The notes below the pieces were generated by a model. The model worked only from the letters and a program-made list of their open reading frames with translations. It ran no database searches and was not told the origin of the DNA. Both the position numbers and the translations under genes were made by a program. A stretch of DNA of 64,000 nucleotides from VGSG01 sp040756375 (lineage in GTDB: Bacteria; Desulfobacterota; Desulfomonilia; Desulfomonilales; Desulfomonilaceae). The stretch is from the NCBI GenBank assembly GCA_040756375.1, contig JBFLZC010000005.1, positions 1-64,000 on the forward strand, read 5' to 3'. This document shows, in pieces, positions 16,235-25,012 of this stretch. The stretch's first letter is position 1, and the number at the start of each line of letters is the position of its first letter.

Positions 16235-16873
16235 TTACCAGTAGCACCCGAAAGTTGACTTCTGCTCATCTGTTCCTTTCGCAGCTATAGGGGCCAGAGG
16301 CGGCGGCGGAAGAGGCGAAAGCCCGCCGGAAACCAGCCTGAAGGGCATTTCGAGCATTTGCGCAGCAAAAGTTGCTATGCCGGGAATGGGTCCCATGAGC
16401 GCGGGAACTGGGGCTCCAGCGTAAGCACCTACCGGTGGATATGTCGGCACATTTGCCGGGGCATAACATGTGGGAGGCGGACACATCTGCACCGGCGCGG
16501 GTTTACACTTCATGACGGGCCGCGTGGGCGGACACGGCTGGGGCATGGGAGCGCAGGCCGGCGGTCCACAGGACGGAAACGGCGCGAAAGGTGGCGGAGG
16601 CGGAGGTGCGAGGAGTCCGGCTGTCACCAAAGATGGAAGGCTGAGCACAAGCCCGCAAATGCTGGTGCACGAGCCCAGCAGTCCGCCGCATAGAGATCCT
16701 GCACCGAACAGGGGTGACGGCCCGCACGCAGGGGGCGGGCACGGTGCCGGCGGAGGGCAGTACGCAGGTGCGGGCGGAGGATAACACGCGGCGCATGAGA
16801 TTGCTTCCGGAGCGCACGCGGTTCCAAGAATGAGGGCGAGTGCGACGAGCAGGCCGACAGATCTGGTGACCAT
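16235..16873 (-). CDS. Cys/Pro-rich exported protein
   Basis: Starts MVTRSVGLLVALALILGTAC, a clear signal peptide; ATG 16873 has AGGAGG upstream, while a start at 16930 would add 19 residues before the signal. The mature part is very rich in Pro and Cys (PPPAPAYCPPPAPCPPP, SCGPPACAPMPQPCPP). In the middle lies a hydrophobic patch (GGLLGSCTSICGLVLSLPS) and in the C-terminal part a hydrophobic run (GPIPGIATFAAQMLEMPF). It is probably a disulfide-linked or surface-exposed envelope protein, function unknown. Confidence 0.75.
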   Translation of the reverse strand: MVTRSVGLLVALALILGTACAPEAISCAACYPPPAPAYCPPPAPCPPPACGPSPLFGAGSLCGGLLGSCTSICGLVLSLPSLVTAGLLAPPPPPPFAPFPSCGPPACAPMPQPCPPTRPVMKCKPAPVQMCPPPTCYAPANVPTYPPVGAYAGAPVPALMGPIPGIATFAAQMLEMPFRLVSGGLSPLPPPPLAPIAAKGTDEQKSTFGCYW

Positions 16874-16930
16874 ACCTAATCCTCCTTTTGGTTCTGATCC
16901 TTCATGAACAACTTGAGGGCGTAGACTCAA

Positions 16931-17219
16931 GCGAAGGCGTCAAAAATTGGCCCGTTGCCGGGCTTCGTTGACGGGGGGCTTTAACATGCGTCTTGTGACG
17001 TGTCAAGTAAAATAATTGATGTTCCGATGTTACAGAAAAATCGGCCGTCATCATTCTGGCGATGCCATTAACAGATTGACATTGCAGCGTTATTTTTGAT
17101 ATCATTGGTTTTGTGTCTCCTCCCATCTCCAACAGAGGTCCGGAGGCTGATGACCCGGCAACCGACCTGCCGCAGACAAGGGGACACGTAAGTATTTCAT
17201 TCAAGGATTCTGTAATCAC
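16931..17219. other. Divergent intergenic region
   Basis: Lies between the divergent Cys/Pro-rich and TPR genes. On the minus strand TTGACA near 17007 could drive the exported-protein gene, and a GCCCG/CGGGC hairpin lies in its leader. On the plus strand TTGACATTG near 17076 is followed by an AT-rich stretch that could serve the TPR gene. None of these is strong. Confidence 0.4.
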
Positions 17220-18506
17220 ATGAGAAAATGTCTCATCATCCTCGTGTTTGCCCTGGCCGTTGCCCCGCTTCACCTAGCTGGAGCGCAGGACCCGGTGGAG
17301 CCTTATAACCAGGGCATTGACGCGCTAAAGAGGAGCGATCTGGATGCCGCAATTGAGCTCTTCACCCGCGCGATCCAGATGGATCCCCGAGATCACCTGG
17401 CGTACAACAACCGTGGCGTGGCCTTGAAGAGAAAGGGCCTTTACGACAAGGCCATCGAGGATTACAGCCGCGCGCTGGAAATCAGACCCGACTACACACC
17501 GGCGCTCGCCAACCGGGGCACGGCCCGATTCCGGAAGGGTGACCTGGACGGCGCCTTGCAGGACCTCAATCTCGCGGCCAAGGGTAAAGGGCGCGAATCG
17601 ACAATTTACGTGCAGTTAGGCTCAGTCTATGCTGAAAAAGGGGATTATGATTCCGCGCTCAAGGAACTCAAGAAAGCGGTAGGCATAAACAAGAAGAACG
17701 CACACGCGTACCTCGCGATGGGAGAAATCCAAGAACGACAGGGCGATTTTCATGAAGCCTTGCGATCGTACAGCAAATCCCTAGAGCTGAGCAAAGGCGG
17801 CCCTGAGGCCGAGCAAGTCGAAGCAAAGATTAGTGGACTCCGCAAGAAGATCGTGGTCCAGCTTCATGCAAAGGGTCTGGAACGGTACCGAGAAGGCAAA
17901 GAGAAGCAGGCGCTGGAAATGTGGGACGATGCGATAAAGTTGGACCCTGCATTGGTGGGAGCGCTGCGAGACAGGGGCCTCACTTACCACAAGGCGGCGA
18001 AGTACGACAAGGCGATCAAGGATTTTTCAAGCGCGTTGGAGAAGGATAGCCAGAACGCGGAGCTGTACCGCATCAGAGGTGATTCATTCTACCGCTCCCA
18101 CGACCACGACAAGGCCCTTGAAGATTACGACAGGGCACTGCAACTCAACCCCCGCGATGCCATTGCGCACAACAACCGCGGGCTCCTCTATCACGAGAAG
18201 AGGGATTTGACCAAAGCTCTGCAAGACTATTCGCGTGCTATAGCGATCGACCCGGCCAATCCCACATTCTATGAGAACAGAGGCCTCGCATTGATCTCGC
18301 TCGGCAAGACCAAGGAGTCACTGCAGGATTATCGAAAGGCCCTCAGCCTTCTTAGCGATGGGAAGCGTAAAGAAGATATCCAGGAAAAGATATCTCTCAT
18401 CGAGGCCCGACGCTTGGGAAATGCATCGAATGGGCCCGCGGAAAACTCGCGGACCAAGGAAGGTCCGGAAAGCCGACCGCCCGCTCAAGCGGGCCCTCAA
18501 AGATGA
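17220..18506 (+). CDS. Periplasmic TPR-repeat protein
   Basis: A signal peptide (MRKCLIILVFALAVAPLHLA, cleavage near GAQ) is followed by roughly ten tetratricopeptide repeats from about residue 25 to 400, with the canonical pattern AYNNRGVALKRKGLYDKAIE recurring. A short linker (AKISGLRKKIVVQL) splits the repeats into two blocks, and the last ~35 residues are disordered. TPR superhelices mediate protein-protein contacts; the partner is unknown. The stop overlaps the converging rph by 10 bp. Confidence 0.85.
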   Translation: MRKCLIILVFALAVAPLHLAGAQDPVEPYNQGIDALKRSDLDAAIELFTRAIQMDPRDHLAYNNRGVALKRKGLYDKAIEDYSRALEIRPDYTPALANRGTARFRKGDLDGALQDLNLAAKGKGRESTIYVQLGSVYAEKGDYDSALKELKKAVGINKKNAHAYLAMGEIQERQGDFHEALRSYSKSLELSKGGPEAEQVEAKISGLRKKIVVQLHAKGLERYREGKEKQALEMWDDAIKLDPALVGALRDRGLTYHKAAKYDKAIKDFSSALEKDSQNAELYRIRGDSFYRSHDHDKALEDYDRALQLNPRDAIAHNNRGLLYHEKRDLTKALQDYSRAIAIDPANPTFYENRGLALISLGKTKESLQDYRKALSLLSDGKRKEDIQEKISLIEARRLGNASNGPAENSRTKEGPESRPPAQAGPQR

Positions 18507-19243
18507 GTCCCCGGAAATGCTCCGGCGCGGCTCTGGACTGCTCGCTGCTGGATCTTGCCGATTGCTACTATGCCTTTGCGATACGCAACGCGGATCAGCT
18601 CGTTCATCCGATTAAGTGAAAACGGAGCTCCTTCCGCTGTAGCTTGGACTTCCACAAGTCGCCCTCTACCCGTGAATACCACGTTCATGTCGACTTCCGC
18701 CGCGGAATCCTCTGCGTAATCCAGATCCAGAAAGAGCTCGTTCTCCACCACGCCCACGCTGACAGCCGCCACTGAATCGTGGAGGGGATTGGAAGGAATC
18801 TCTCCTCGTTTGTACAAGGTCTGACATGCATCGTGGAGCGCTACCCACCCTGCGGTGATGGATGCCACTCGCGTCCCGCCATCCGCCTGAATAACGTCGC
18901 AATCTACGGTGATGGTGCGCTCGCCCAATGCTTTAAGGTCGATAATGGACCTGAGAGACCGACCGATCATGCGTTGAATCTCCAGAGTGCGGCCTCCCAC
19001 CCTGTTGCGCTCCCGCGGAGAACGAGTATGGGTGGAACGGGGAAGCATGGAGTACTCTCCCGTCACCCATCCCCGGCCCTTATCTTTGAGGAACATCGGA
19101 ACCGTTTTGTCCACACTTGCCGCGCACAGGACTTTCGTCTTGCCCGCCTCAATGAGCGCGGAACCTTCCGCGTGGTCGAGGACTCCTCGGAGGATCCGCC
19201 ATTTCCTCAACTCATCCGCCTTGCGACCGTCTTGTCGTGTCAT
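18497..19243 (-). CDS. rph: Ribonuclease PH
   Basis: Phosphate-dependent 3'-5' exoribonuclease trimming tRNA 3' ends. Family signs are MTRQDGRKADELR, GSALIEAGKTKVLCAA, GWVTGEYSMLPRSTHTR, the phosphate-site DVIQADGGTRVASI, and DLDYAEDSAAEVDMN. ATG 19243 has TGGAG upstream and gives 248 aa, the usual size; the open frame continues 86 codons further upstream without homology. The C-terminus overlaps the tail of the TPR gene in the opposite direction. Confidence 0.94.
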   Translation of the reverse strand: MTRQDGRKADELRKWRILRGVLDHAEGSALIEAGKTKVLCAASVDKTVPMFLKDKGRGWVTGEYSMLPRSTHTRSPRERNRVGGRTLEIQRMIGRSLRSIIDLKALGERTITVDCDVIQADGGTRVASITAGWVALHDACQTLYKRGEIPSNPLHDSVAAVSVGVVENELFLDLDYAEDSAAEVDMNVVFTGRGRLVEVQATAEGAPFSLNRMNELIRVAYRKGIVAIGKIQQRAVQSRAGAFPGTHL

Positions 19244-19728
19244 CTGCTCACTCCATAGACTAAAGGACGCGGCGTCTCTCAGCACAGGCCATAACAACAG
19301 GACCGCCTGCCGAAGGAGCATACCACCCTCTGAATGCCCGGTGTCAACAAGGGATGGCGCGGGTGAGCAAGAATTCAGACACGTGCGGTAGTCAAGTGCA
19401 TCTATCCTGTCATTGCGAGGAGTGAATGGTGGGACGGGCGTCCCTCCTGTTCCCGAATGACAGGCAACCCCGCGTTCCGCGCGGGCCCGTCCCACCAGCA
19501 ATCCCTTCCCCGAAGGTTTGAAGATTGCTTCCCCCGCTTTTCAGCGAGGTCGCAGTGACACTCTTCCCAACGCGTAACTGAACGATGGCGACGGCGAGTG
19601 ATGAATCGCGGGACGCACGTTAAGATGTTACTTTAAGATATTGCGAAAACATCTTGATTTTTATTGACAAATGTGGCGCAACATACTAGAAGAGGGCAGC
19701 GTGGGTAATCGCTTCAGCTCACTCAAGG
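19244..19728. other. Intergenic region with composite repeat
   Basis: No gene. It is mostly the family A repeat at 19408-19560, whose centre contains a second inverted segment (GGTGGGACGGGC against GCCCGTCCCACC), i.e. one palindrome nested in another. TTGACA at 19664 may belong to a promoter for the following gene but no good -10 is seen. Confidence 0.6.
19408..19560. repeat. Intergenic inverted repeat, family A (with nested insert)
   Basis: Begins TGTCATTGCGAGGAG and ends GAGGTCGCAGTGACA. The right arm (ATTGCTTCCCCCGCTTTTCA) matches the copy at 23536-23636. The middle carries the GGTGGGACGGGC/GCCCGTCCCACC palindrome. Confidence 0.8.
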
Positions 19729-20790
19729 GTGCGGCCTGTGCACGTGGTGACAAAACTCTTGGGCAGTTCCATTCGCCCTCCTACTATTTCGCCGGCGGGC
19801 GTTGTTTCCCGGCCCACTTCTCTGAGTTTTCCCGATGCTCGGTCGTATCGGCGGCTCTTCACAGGTCTGGTTATGGGACGTTCCCCCGGCCGCGTGAATC
19901 GCGGCAGGAGATGGAAGGACTTTCTGTATCATTCCGCGAGCCTAAAAATGGAAGCGGATGTGGCTCGCGGATATGACGTCTCGGTGGTGCTCTATCCCTA
20001 CGGCTTTGAGTTACAGGCGTGGGGCGTTGTGATTGATCCGGTGGGCAGAGTTTTCGAGGTTTCTCCGGGCCCGGGAGGGCTCCTTGAGCTTGAGTACCAA
20101 GGAGGCCGTTTCCGATCGGAACAGGAGTGGCGGCACCGGGTCGGAGCGCGGGCTCCGGATGTGGAAGACGATGTGCGCCGCTTCTACAACCACATGCGAC
20201 TTGACGCGAGAAATCGTATAATAGTCGCGGGTACTGTGGGTTTTGGGCTTTGGGACGCGTTGTGGATGAGCTTCGACCTGAGCCGTGCCAGGGAACTGGT
20301 TGCACATCACAGCGATTTTGTGCGTGCGGTCTTCGCTTTTTGGGGCAGGTTTCACTTGGATGTGGCAGCCGCTATGCTCGACGCGGGGATTAGGATCGTC
20401 TTCCTCCGTGAAAACGCTGTGGGCTTTCCTTCCGGGGATGGCGTCGCAGCTCTGATCGATCCTTTGGTGCGGGAGCATTACCGGGAGCTATGTCGCATCG
20501 TGCAAGCCCGCGGTGGCTGCGTCATTCTGGATTGTGACGCGGACGACACAATCGAAACCGATTTTCCCCGACGATGGGGTTTTGCAGGAATTGGACCGCT
20601 CCTCTTTCGCGATGAGGACGAGTTGTTGACGGCTCGGAGGGCATTGGATGATGACCTTTTGCTCGTGGGCGCGGTGGCATTCCCGGACATGCGGAAGCGA
20701 TTCGATGAAAATCCGCGCCTCGCGTCGGGCATCATGCTTACGGCCAAGCCGGGGCGCTGGTTTGGCATGGCGCGGCAGGATCAGGCTTAG
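19729..20790 (+). CDS. Uroporphyrinogen decarboxylase-superfamily protein
   Basis: The C-terminal ~200 residues follow the URO-D/methyltransferase barrel pattern: WDALWMSFDLSRARELVAHH, FHLDVAAAMLDAGIRIVFLR, GGCVILDCDADDTI and GLWD-type segments. In anaerobic deltaproteobacteria such proteins often act in corrinoid-dependent methyl transfer or demethylation rather than haem synthesis. It lacks the conserved N-terminal RxxRQAGR of true HemE. The first ~48 residues look poorly conserved; ATG 19873 (MGRSPGRVNRGRRWKDF) is an equally plausible start. Confidence 0.65.
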   Translation: MRPVHVVTKLLGSSIRPPTISPAGVVSRPTSLSFPDARSYRRLFTGLVMGRSPGRVNRGRRWKDFLYHSASLKMEADVARGYDVSVVLYPYGFELQAWGVVIDPVGRVFEVSPGPGGLLELEYQGGRFRSEQEWRHRVGARAPDVEDDVRRFYNHMRLDARNRIIVAGTVGFGLWDALWMSFDLSRARELVAHHSDFVRAVFAFWGRFHLDVAAAMLDAGIRIVFLRENAVGFPSGDGVAALIDPLVREHYRELCRIVQARGGCVILDCDADDTIETDFPRRWGFAGIGPLLFRDEDELLTARRALDDDLLLVGAVAFPDMRKRFDENPRLASGIMLTAKPGRWFGMARQDQA

Positions 20791-20941
20791 AATCGCTTCA
20801 CTGGGCAGGTTCGAGCGTGTTGAACGCCTCGGCCCAACTCGTGACTCTTCTGAATGGAAGAAAGGCTTCGCAACGGACTCCAACAACCCAATTCAGCTTG
20901 ACTTTTCCGGTCGGGCTTGAGCGCGTAGGGCGGGCGGCAAC

Positions 20942-21553
20942 ATGGAAATCATTCAAGATTACAACGTGGTAGACGCTTTCATTCTGATCATGCTGCTTAT
21001 CGGATTGATCCTGGGATTGTGGAAAGGGTTCGTGCGATCTTTCACCGCATTGGCTAGTCTGGTAGTGGGCGTAATCGCAGCCGTGCGCTACTACCGGGTC
21101 GTGGAACCCTACCTGGGAAAGGTTTCTTCGCTCGACCCCAATATCTCCATGATCCTCTCCATGGTGATCGTATTTGTTTTTGTTCAGGCTGTATTCGTTT
21201 TGATCCGTTTGCTACTGGACGCGTTGGTGGACGCGACTCGGCTGAGTGTCCTTGATCGGCTCTTGGGAGGCGCGATGGGGGTAGCTGCGGCCTTTCTCGT
21301 GGTAGCGGTGGTGGTTCAGGTCATTCTGATAGGGATTCCAGAATGGCCGATCGTCACCAAATCCAAATTCACCAAGCCCACAGAGGAAGTGACCAAAAAG
21401 TTGTGGCAATATGTGCCTCAAAGCGCTAAGGATCAGGTGGCCGATTTAATGAAGAGGTGGAAGGGTTCCCAGGATACTCAGCAGCCAAAGCCCGCTCCCA
21501 AGGGCGATACCTCTAAGAAGCCCGCAACCTCAGCACCTGCGGGCGCGAGATGA
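20942..21553 (+). CDS. cvpA: CvpA-family inner-membrane protein
   Basis: Four hydrophobic helices within the first ~130 residues (VVDAFILIMLLIGLILGLWK, then LASLVVGVIAAV, ILSMVIVFVFVQAVFVLIRL and GGAMGVAAAFLVVAVVVQVI) and the family signature GLWKGFVRS near residue 30 identify CvpA. The C-terminal 40 residues are Lys/Pro/Ala-rich and probably cytoplasmic. The E. coli homologue is linked to colicin V production and envelope stress. The gene ends overlapping the in-frame extension of the next lipoprotein gene and is likely co-transcribed with it. Confidence 0.85.
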   Translation: MEIIQDYNVVDAFILIMLLIGLILGLWKGFVRSFTALASLVVGVIAAVRYYRVVEPYLGKVSSLDPNISMILSMVIVFVFVQAVFVLIRLLLDALVDATRLSVLDRLLGGAMGVAAAFLVVAVVVQVILIGIPEWPIVTKSKFTKPTEEVTKKLWQYVPQSAKDQVADLMKRWKGSQDTQQPKPAPKGDTSKKPATSAPAGAR

Positions 21554-21588
21554 TGCTCACCGGCCTCAGGCCGATCCCGGAGGAACTC

Positions 21589-22476
21589 ATGAATCGACTT
21601 CTCATAGCGGCAATCGCGACTATCACCGTGGGGACCATGACCGGGTGCGCCATCTTCCAGAAGAAGGATGAGCCCCCACCGCTGCCGCCCATCGAAGAAA
21701 CCAAACCGCCTCTTAGCCTCAGGGGCGAGCACTTCAAGTCATATCCCTGGGATCAATTGCCCAAGCCGCTTAAGGACGGAAACGACCCGGATACGTTCGT
21801 TTACACCGCGAAGGAAGGCGACACCCTCGATAGCGTGGCGGAAAAGAACATGGGCGACGCGAACTTGGCTCCGGGTCTGGCTTCCTATAACCAGCTCTCC
21901 CCTTCAATGGAAGTGAAAGTCGGCGAAAAGATCATTGTCCCCTATCCTATCATTGGGGTGAGCAACCAGCTCGCGGTTAAACGCAAGGGTGACAAGAAGT
22001 TCGGCGAACCTGTTGCTTTCAGCACGGAGCTGAAAAAGGGCGATGAATACAAACTGCGCCTCGAAAGCAATGTGAACGGACATCTGTACGTTTTTCGCGA
22101 GGGGCCCAAAGAGACTACTATGATCTATCCTGCTCTACTACCAAAGAGCCCCAGAGCCAGATCCAGGACCCAAGAAACGCTCATGCGAGACACCGGCGTG
22201 ATCCGTGCGCATGAGGAAGTCCTCATACCTTCCGGACCCAAAGGCATCCAGTACGATCCCATGAAGGCAGGCGACAAAGTGTACATCTTTTTCGCCCTGA
22301 GACCCATTCCCGGGCTGGAAGACCTCAAGGAGAAAAAGAAGATCACCAAGCCGGAATTGGATGATGTGCTGATGTTAGTGCGTGAAGGAGAGATTCGTTC
22401 GGAGCCGCCTCTCAAATTGATCAGGATCTCAGACCCCAAGCAGGTCCTGGGATTTACGCTGAACCTGGGCGGCTAG
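21589..22476 (+). CDS. Lipoprotein with LysM and DUF4384-like domains
   Basis: A lipoprotein signal (MNRLLIAAIATITVGTMTGC) is followed by a Pro-rich linker, a LysM-like domain (YTAKEGDTLDSVAEKNMGD to VGEKIIVPYPI), and a C-terminal beta-rich region (FSTELKKGDEYKLRLESN, GHLYVFREGP, VLIPSGPKGIQYDP) resembling DUF4384. ATG 21589 has GGAGGAA upstream; the 13-residue extension to 21550 is rejected. It is a probable outer-membrane, peptidoglycan-binding protein. A tRNA-Ala gene with its own promoter follows. Confidence 0.8.
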   Translation: MNRLLIAAIATITVGTMTGCAIFQKKDEPPPLPPIEETKPPLSLRGEHFKSYPWDQLPKPLKDGNDPDTFVYTAKEGDTLDSVAEKNMGDANLAPGLASYNQLSPSMEVKVGEKIIVPYPIIGVSNQLAVKRKGDKKFGEPVAFSTELKKGDEYKLRLESNVNGHLYVFREGPKETTMIYPALLPKSPRARSRTQETLMRDTGVIRAHEEVLIPSGPKGIQYDPMKAGDKVYIFFALRPIPGLEDLKEKKKITKPELDDVLMLVREGEIRSEPPLKLIRISDPKQVLGFTLNLGG

Positions 22477-22486
22477 GCCGAAGGGG

Positions 22487-22514
22487 TTGACACCCGGCGT
22501 TCGGGAAGTATAAG
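22487..22514 (+). promoter_or_regulatory. Promoter of tRNA-Ala
   Basis: TTGACA (22487-22492), 16-bp spacer, TATAAG (22509-22514); predicted start about 7 nt before the mature tRNA. A GC-rich tract follows the -35. Confidence 0.75.
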
Positions 22515-22527
22515 GTAATCAATTGTC

Positions 22528-22603
22528 GGGGCTGTAGCTCAGCTGGGAGAGCGCCTGAATGGCATTCAGGAGGTCAGGGGTTCGATCCCCCTCAGCTCCA
22601 CCA
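22528..22603 (+). tRNA. tRNA-Ala (GGC)
   Basis: 76 nt including an encoded CCA. The acceptor stem is GGGGCTG/CAGCTCC with one G-U pair, D arm GCTC...GAGC, anticodon stem CCTGA/TCAGG with loop ATGGCAT giving GGC, and a T arm with GGTTCGATCC. It reads GCC/GCU alanine codons. Confidence 0.97.
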
Positions 22604-22613
22604 AGGAAAGCAC

Positions 22614-22641
22614 GGACTTGGCAGTTACCAAGTCCTTTTTT
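22614..22641 (+). terminator. Terminator after tRNA-Ala
   Basis: GGACTTGG/CCAAGTCC 8-bp stem, 6-nt loop, then six T. Flanking GCAC and GTGC extend the pairing around the U-run. Confidence 0.92.
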
Positions 22642-22689
22642 CGTGCTAGTGCCGATCACAAATCTAATTGCTGGAGCACGTGAGAACCT

Positions 22690-23421
22690 ATGGATTATGT
22701 TATCGAACTACTCCGCTGGCTTTATAGCCCCGAAGGTCTCACCACAATTATCCGGACTTTTGGCCTCCTTGGCCTCACCGCGATTGTCTTTGCCGAGACC
22801 GGACTCCTCGTAGGATTTTTCTTCCCGGGGGACTCGCTTCTGATAACGGCCGGCATATTGGCCTGCCCCGAATCCATCGGTGGAGGACTCTTTGACCCGC
22901 TTCTCCTTATGGTTTGCCTTACCGCGGCAGCGATCATCGGAGACCAGGTAAACTATCTTCTCGGAAGGAAGGCAGGAGAAGCGGTCTTTTCGCGACCGGA
23001 CGGTCGTCTCGTCAAACGCCGGTATCTTGAGGAAGCACGGGATTTTTATAAGAAGCACGGTGGAGCCGCAATCTTGCTGGCACGTTTTGTGCCGTTTCTC
23101 CGAACGTTCGTGCCTTTTGTGGCTGGGGTGGCCGAGATGCCTTATGGCCGCTTCGTGGCCTTCAATGTGATAGGCGGCGTTTCGTGGGTGGTAAGCATGG
23201 TGCTCATCGGCTACTTCCTGGGCAGCACCCCCCTGGCGAATAACCTTCACGGAGTAATATTGGTCGTCGTCGCGATTTCGGTCATGCCGATTGTGATAGG
23301 TGCGCTCAAACAGTGGTGGGCTCGGCGTTCGGGCGCTCGAAACAAGTCGAACCGGAACTGCGTCGTCCCTGAATCCCCACATTCCGTCTCTCGACTGGAG
23401 CAAGACGCGCACCGTTTCTAA
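22690..23421 (+). CDS. DedA/VTT-family membrane protein
   Basis: 243 aa with about five membrane segments. The DedA signature lies in GLLVGFFFPGDSLLITAG (loop with acidic residue) and LARFVPFLRTFVPFVAG, with the basic/proline motif needed by VTT-domain proteins. DedA members are implicated in undecaprenyl-phosphate or polyprenyl lipid flipping and membrane homeostasis; the substrate here is not known. GGAG lies upstream of the ATG. The last ~35 residues are hydrophilic and variable. Confidence 0.9.
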   Translation: MDYVIELLRWLYSPEGLTTIIRTFGLLGLTAIVFAETGLLVGFFFPGDSLLITAGILACPESIGGGLFDPLLLMVCLTAAAIIGDQVNYLLGRKAGEAVFSRPDGRLVKRRYLEEARDFYKKHGGAAILLARFVPFLRTFVPFVAGVAEMPYGRFVAFNVIGGVSWVVSMVLIGYFLGSTPLANNLHGVILVVVAISVMPIVIGALKQWWARRSGARNKSNRNCVVPESPHSVSRLEQDAHRF

Positions 23422-23535
23422 GAGCTGTATCATCCTCTCGAAGCCGAGTTTCGGCTGTCGTCAGTTCTTCAGCACCTGCACAAATCAGGATTCTCCCTAC
23501 CCGGTGGAGAGCGCGGGACGGAGGCCTGTCTCACC

Positions 23536-23636
23536 TGTCGTTGCGAGGACCCCGGACTCGATCCGGGGGACGAAGCAATCCCTTCTTGTGCCAAAAGAGA
23601 TTGCTTCCCCCGCTTTTCAGCGGGGTCGCAATGACA
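23536..23636. repeat. Intergenic inverted repeat, family A
   Basis: Starts TGTCGTTGCGAGGACC and ends GGGGTCGCAATGACA. The left half shares CCCGGACTCGATCCGGGGG with 2974-3062, the right half shares CTTCCCCCGCTTTTCAGCG with 19408-19560, so this copy links the two. Confidence 0.85.
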
Positions 23637-23794
23637 TTATTTCCCTGCGAGGCTGAATGGTTACTTCGCACTTGCGAATTCGGTAGGCATTGACCTCCGC
23701 GCCGTTATATTATGCGAACAACAGAACAGCGAATTCGTCGCCTTAGGAAACGGAGGCTCCAGAAAAGCCCCGTAGAGTTGGAGGATGACAAACA

Positions 23795-24877
23795 ATGGAC
23801 GTGTACGAGGGATTACGGGAAGTATTACACAAGAACGCCATCGGAGCGCCCAAATCGGACGCCTTTGACGAGATATTGCGGCTCCTCTTTACACCCCAGG
23901 AAGCTGCAGTGGCGCAGAAAATGACCTTCGCGCCCATGTCTGCTCAACAGATCGCAGACGCTACGGGGATGTCCCCCGATGAGATCGCCAATATCTGCGA
24001 ATCCATGGCGAAGAGGGGTGTACTGTTCAGCCGGGATAAGAAGGGAGTAACAGGCTACGCGTTGTTGCCCACCGTGCCCGGTCTGTTTGAATTTCCTTTG
24101 ATGAGAGGCATTACCAGTCCTCTTCACGAGAAGCTGGCGGCTCTCTGGAACAAATACCATGACGAAGCCCTGGGGCATGAATTGGGTGGAAGCAAGATTC
24201 CGGTTATGAGGGTTATCCCTGTGGAGCAGACAATCCAGACCCGAAACGAAGTGCTCCATTACGATGTCGTCTCAAGGATGTTGGAAACTCCTGAGTTTTT
24301 TGCCGTTGCCCAATGTGCGTGTCGCGTGTCGGTGGGAGCTTGCGACAAGCCGAGAGACACGTGCCTCATGTTCGATAGCACGGCACGCTTCCTTGTAGAT
24401 CGCGGAATTGCCAGAGAGATACATCGAGATGACGCGCAGGCGACCTTGCTCCGAGCTGAAGAAGCCGGGCTGGTACATATGTGCAACAACAGCCAGGATC
24501 GGCTCACCGTGATTTGCAGCTGCTGCTCATGCTGCTGCACAATGCTCACGGTAATGACCCGGCTCCACAACCCCAACGCTTTTGCCAGAAGTCCCTGGCA
24601 CGCTTCGGTAGCCGCGGATGCCTGCACCGGATGCGCTGTGTGTAGCGATGAGCGATGTCCGGTGGGCGCCATCACCGTTTCAGACGAAATTGCCCATGTT
24701 GACGAGAACCGTTGCATTGGATGCGGCCTCTGCGTCAGCACGTGTTCCGGAGACGCAATCGCGATGGTTCATCGCCACGAGCCTCTAGCCCCGCCCTCTT
24801 CCGTTCAAGAGATGGGTATGCAAGTCCTTGTGGAGAAAGGCAGGTTGGACGAGTACGTGGCTCTCCACAAACGCTAG
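23795..24877 (+). CDS. HTH plus double [4Fe-4S] ferredoxin protein
   Basis: 360 aa. Residues ~1-90 are a winged-helix-like domain (MSAQQIADATGMSPDEIANI). The middle has a Cys-rich segment (AQCACRVSVGACDKPRDTC) and an unusual cluster CSCCSCCCTM. The C-terminus holds two ferredoxin motifs, CTGCAVCSDERCPVGA and CIGCGLCVSTCSGDA. The first is a variant with CxxCxxCx4CP and may have altered cluster binding. Such proteins are widespread in sulfate-reducing deltaproteobacteria, possibly as redox-sensing regulators or electron carriers. GGAGG precedes the ATG. Function not established. Confidence 0.8.
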   Translation: MDVYEGLREVLHKNAIGAPKSDAFDEILRLLFTPQEAAVAQKMTFAPMSAQQIADATGMSPDEIANICESMAKRGVLFSRDKKGVTGYALLPTVPGLFEFPLMRGITSPLHEKLAALWNKYHDEALGHELGGSKIPVMRVIPVEQTIQTRNEVLHYDVVSRMLETPEFFAVAQCACRVSVGACDKPRDTCLMFDSTARFLVDRGIAREIHRDDAQATLLRAEEAGLVHMCNNSQDRLTVICSCCSCCCTMLTVMTRLHNPNAFARSPWHASVAADACTGCAVCSDERCPVGAITVSDEIAHVDENRCIGCGLCVSTCSGDAIAMVHRHEPLAPPSSVQEMGMQVLVEKGRLDEYVALHKR

Positions 24878-24923
24878 CGCAAAATGCATTGGATCTTGCA
24901 GCTTGCGTCACGTCCAGGGTCGC

Positions 24924-24952
24924 GTAGGGGCGGGTTTGAAACCCGCCCCTAC
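24924..24952. repeat. Perfect palindrome, GTAGGGGC family
   Basis: 29 bp: GTAGGGGCGGGTTT, one unpaired base, then the exact reverse complement. The ends match the larger elements at 60187-60250 and 62687-62746. Confidence 0.9.
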
Positions 24953-25012
24953 CTTGTTGGGTATTCGGGAAGACTTGACTCAATTGCCGACTCTCTGTTG
25001 TGATTCAGATCC

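Noticed and set aside
22708..23433. 241-aa minus-strand ORF opposite DedA
   Set aside because: The plus-strand DedA shows its family motifs; the antisense translation is charged low-complexity with no ribosome site support.
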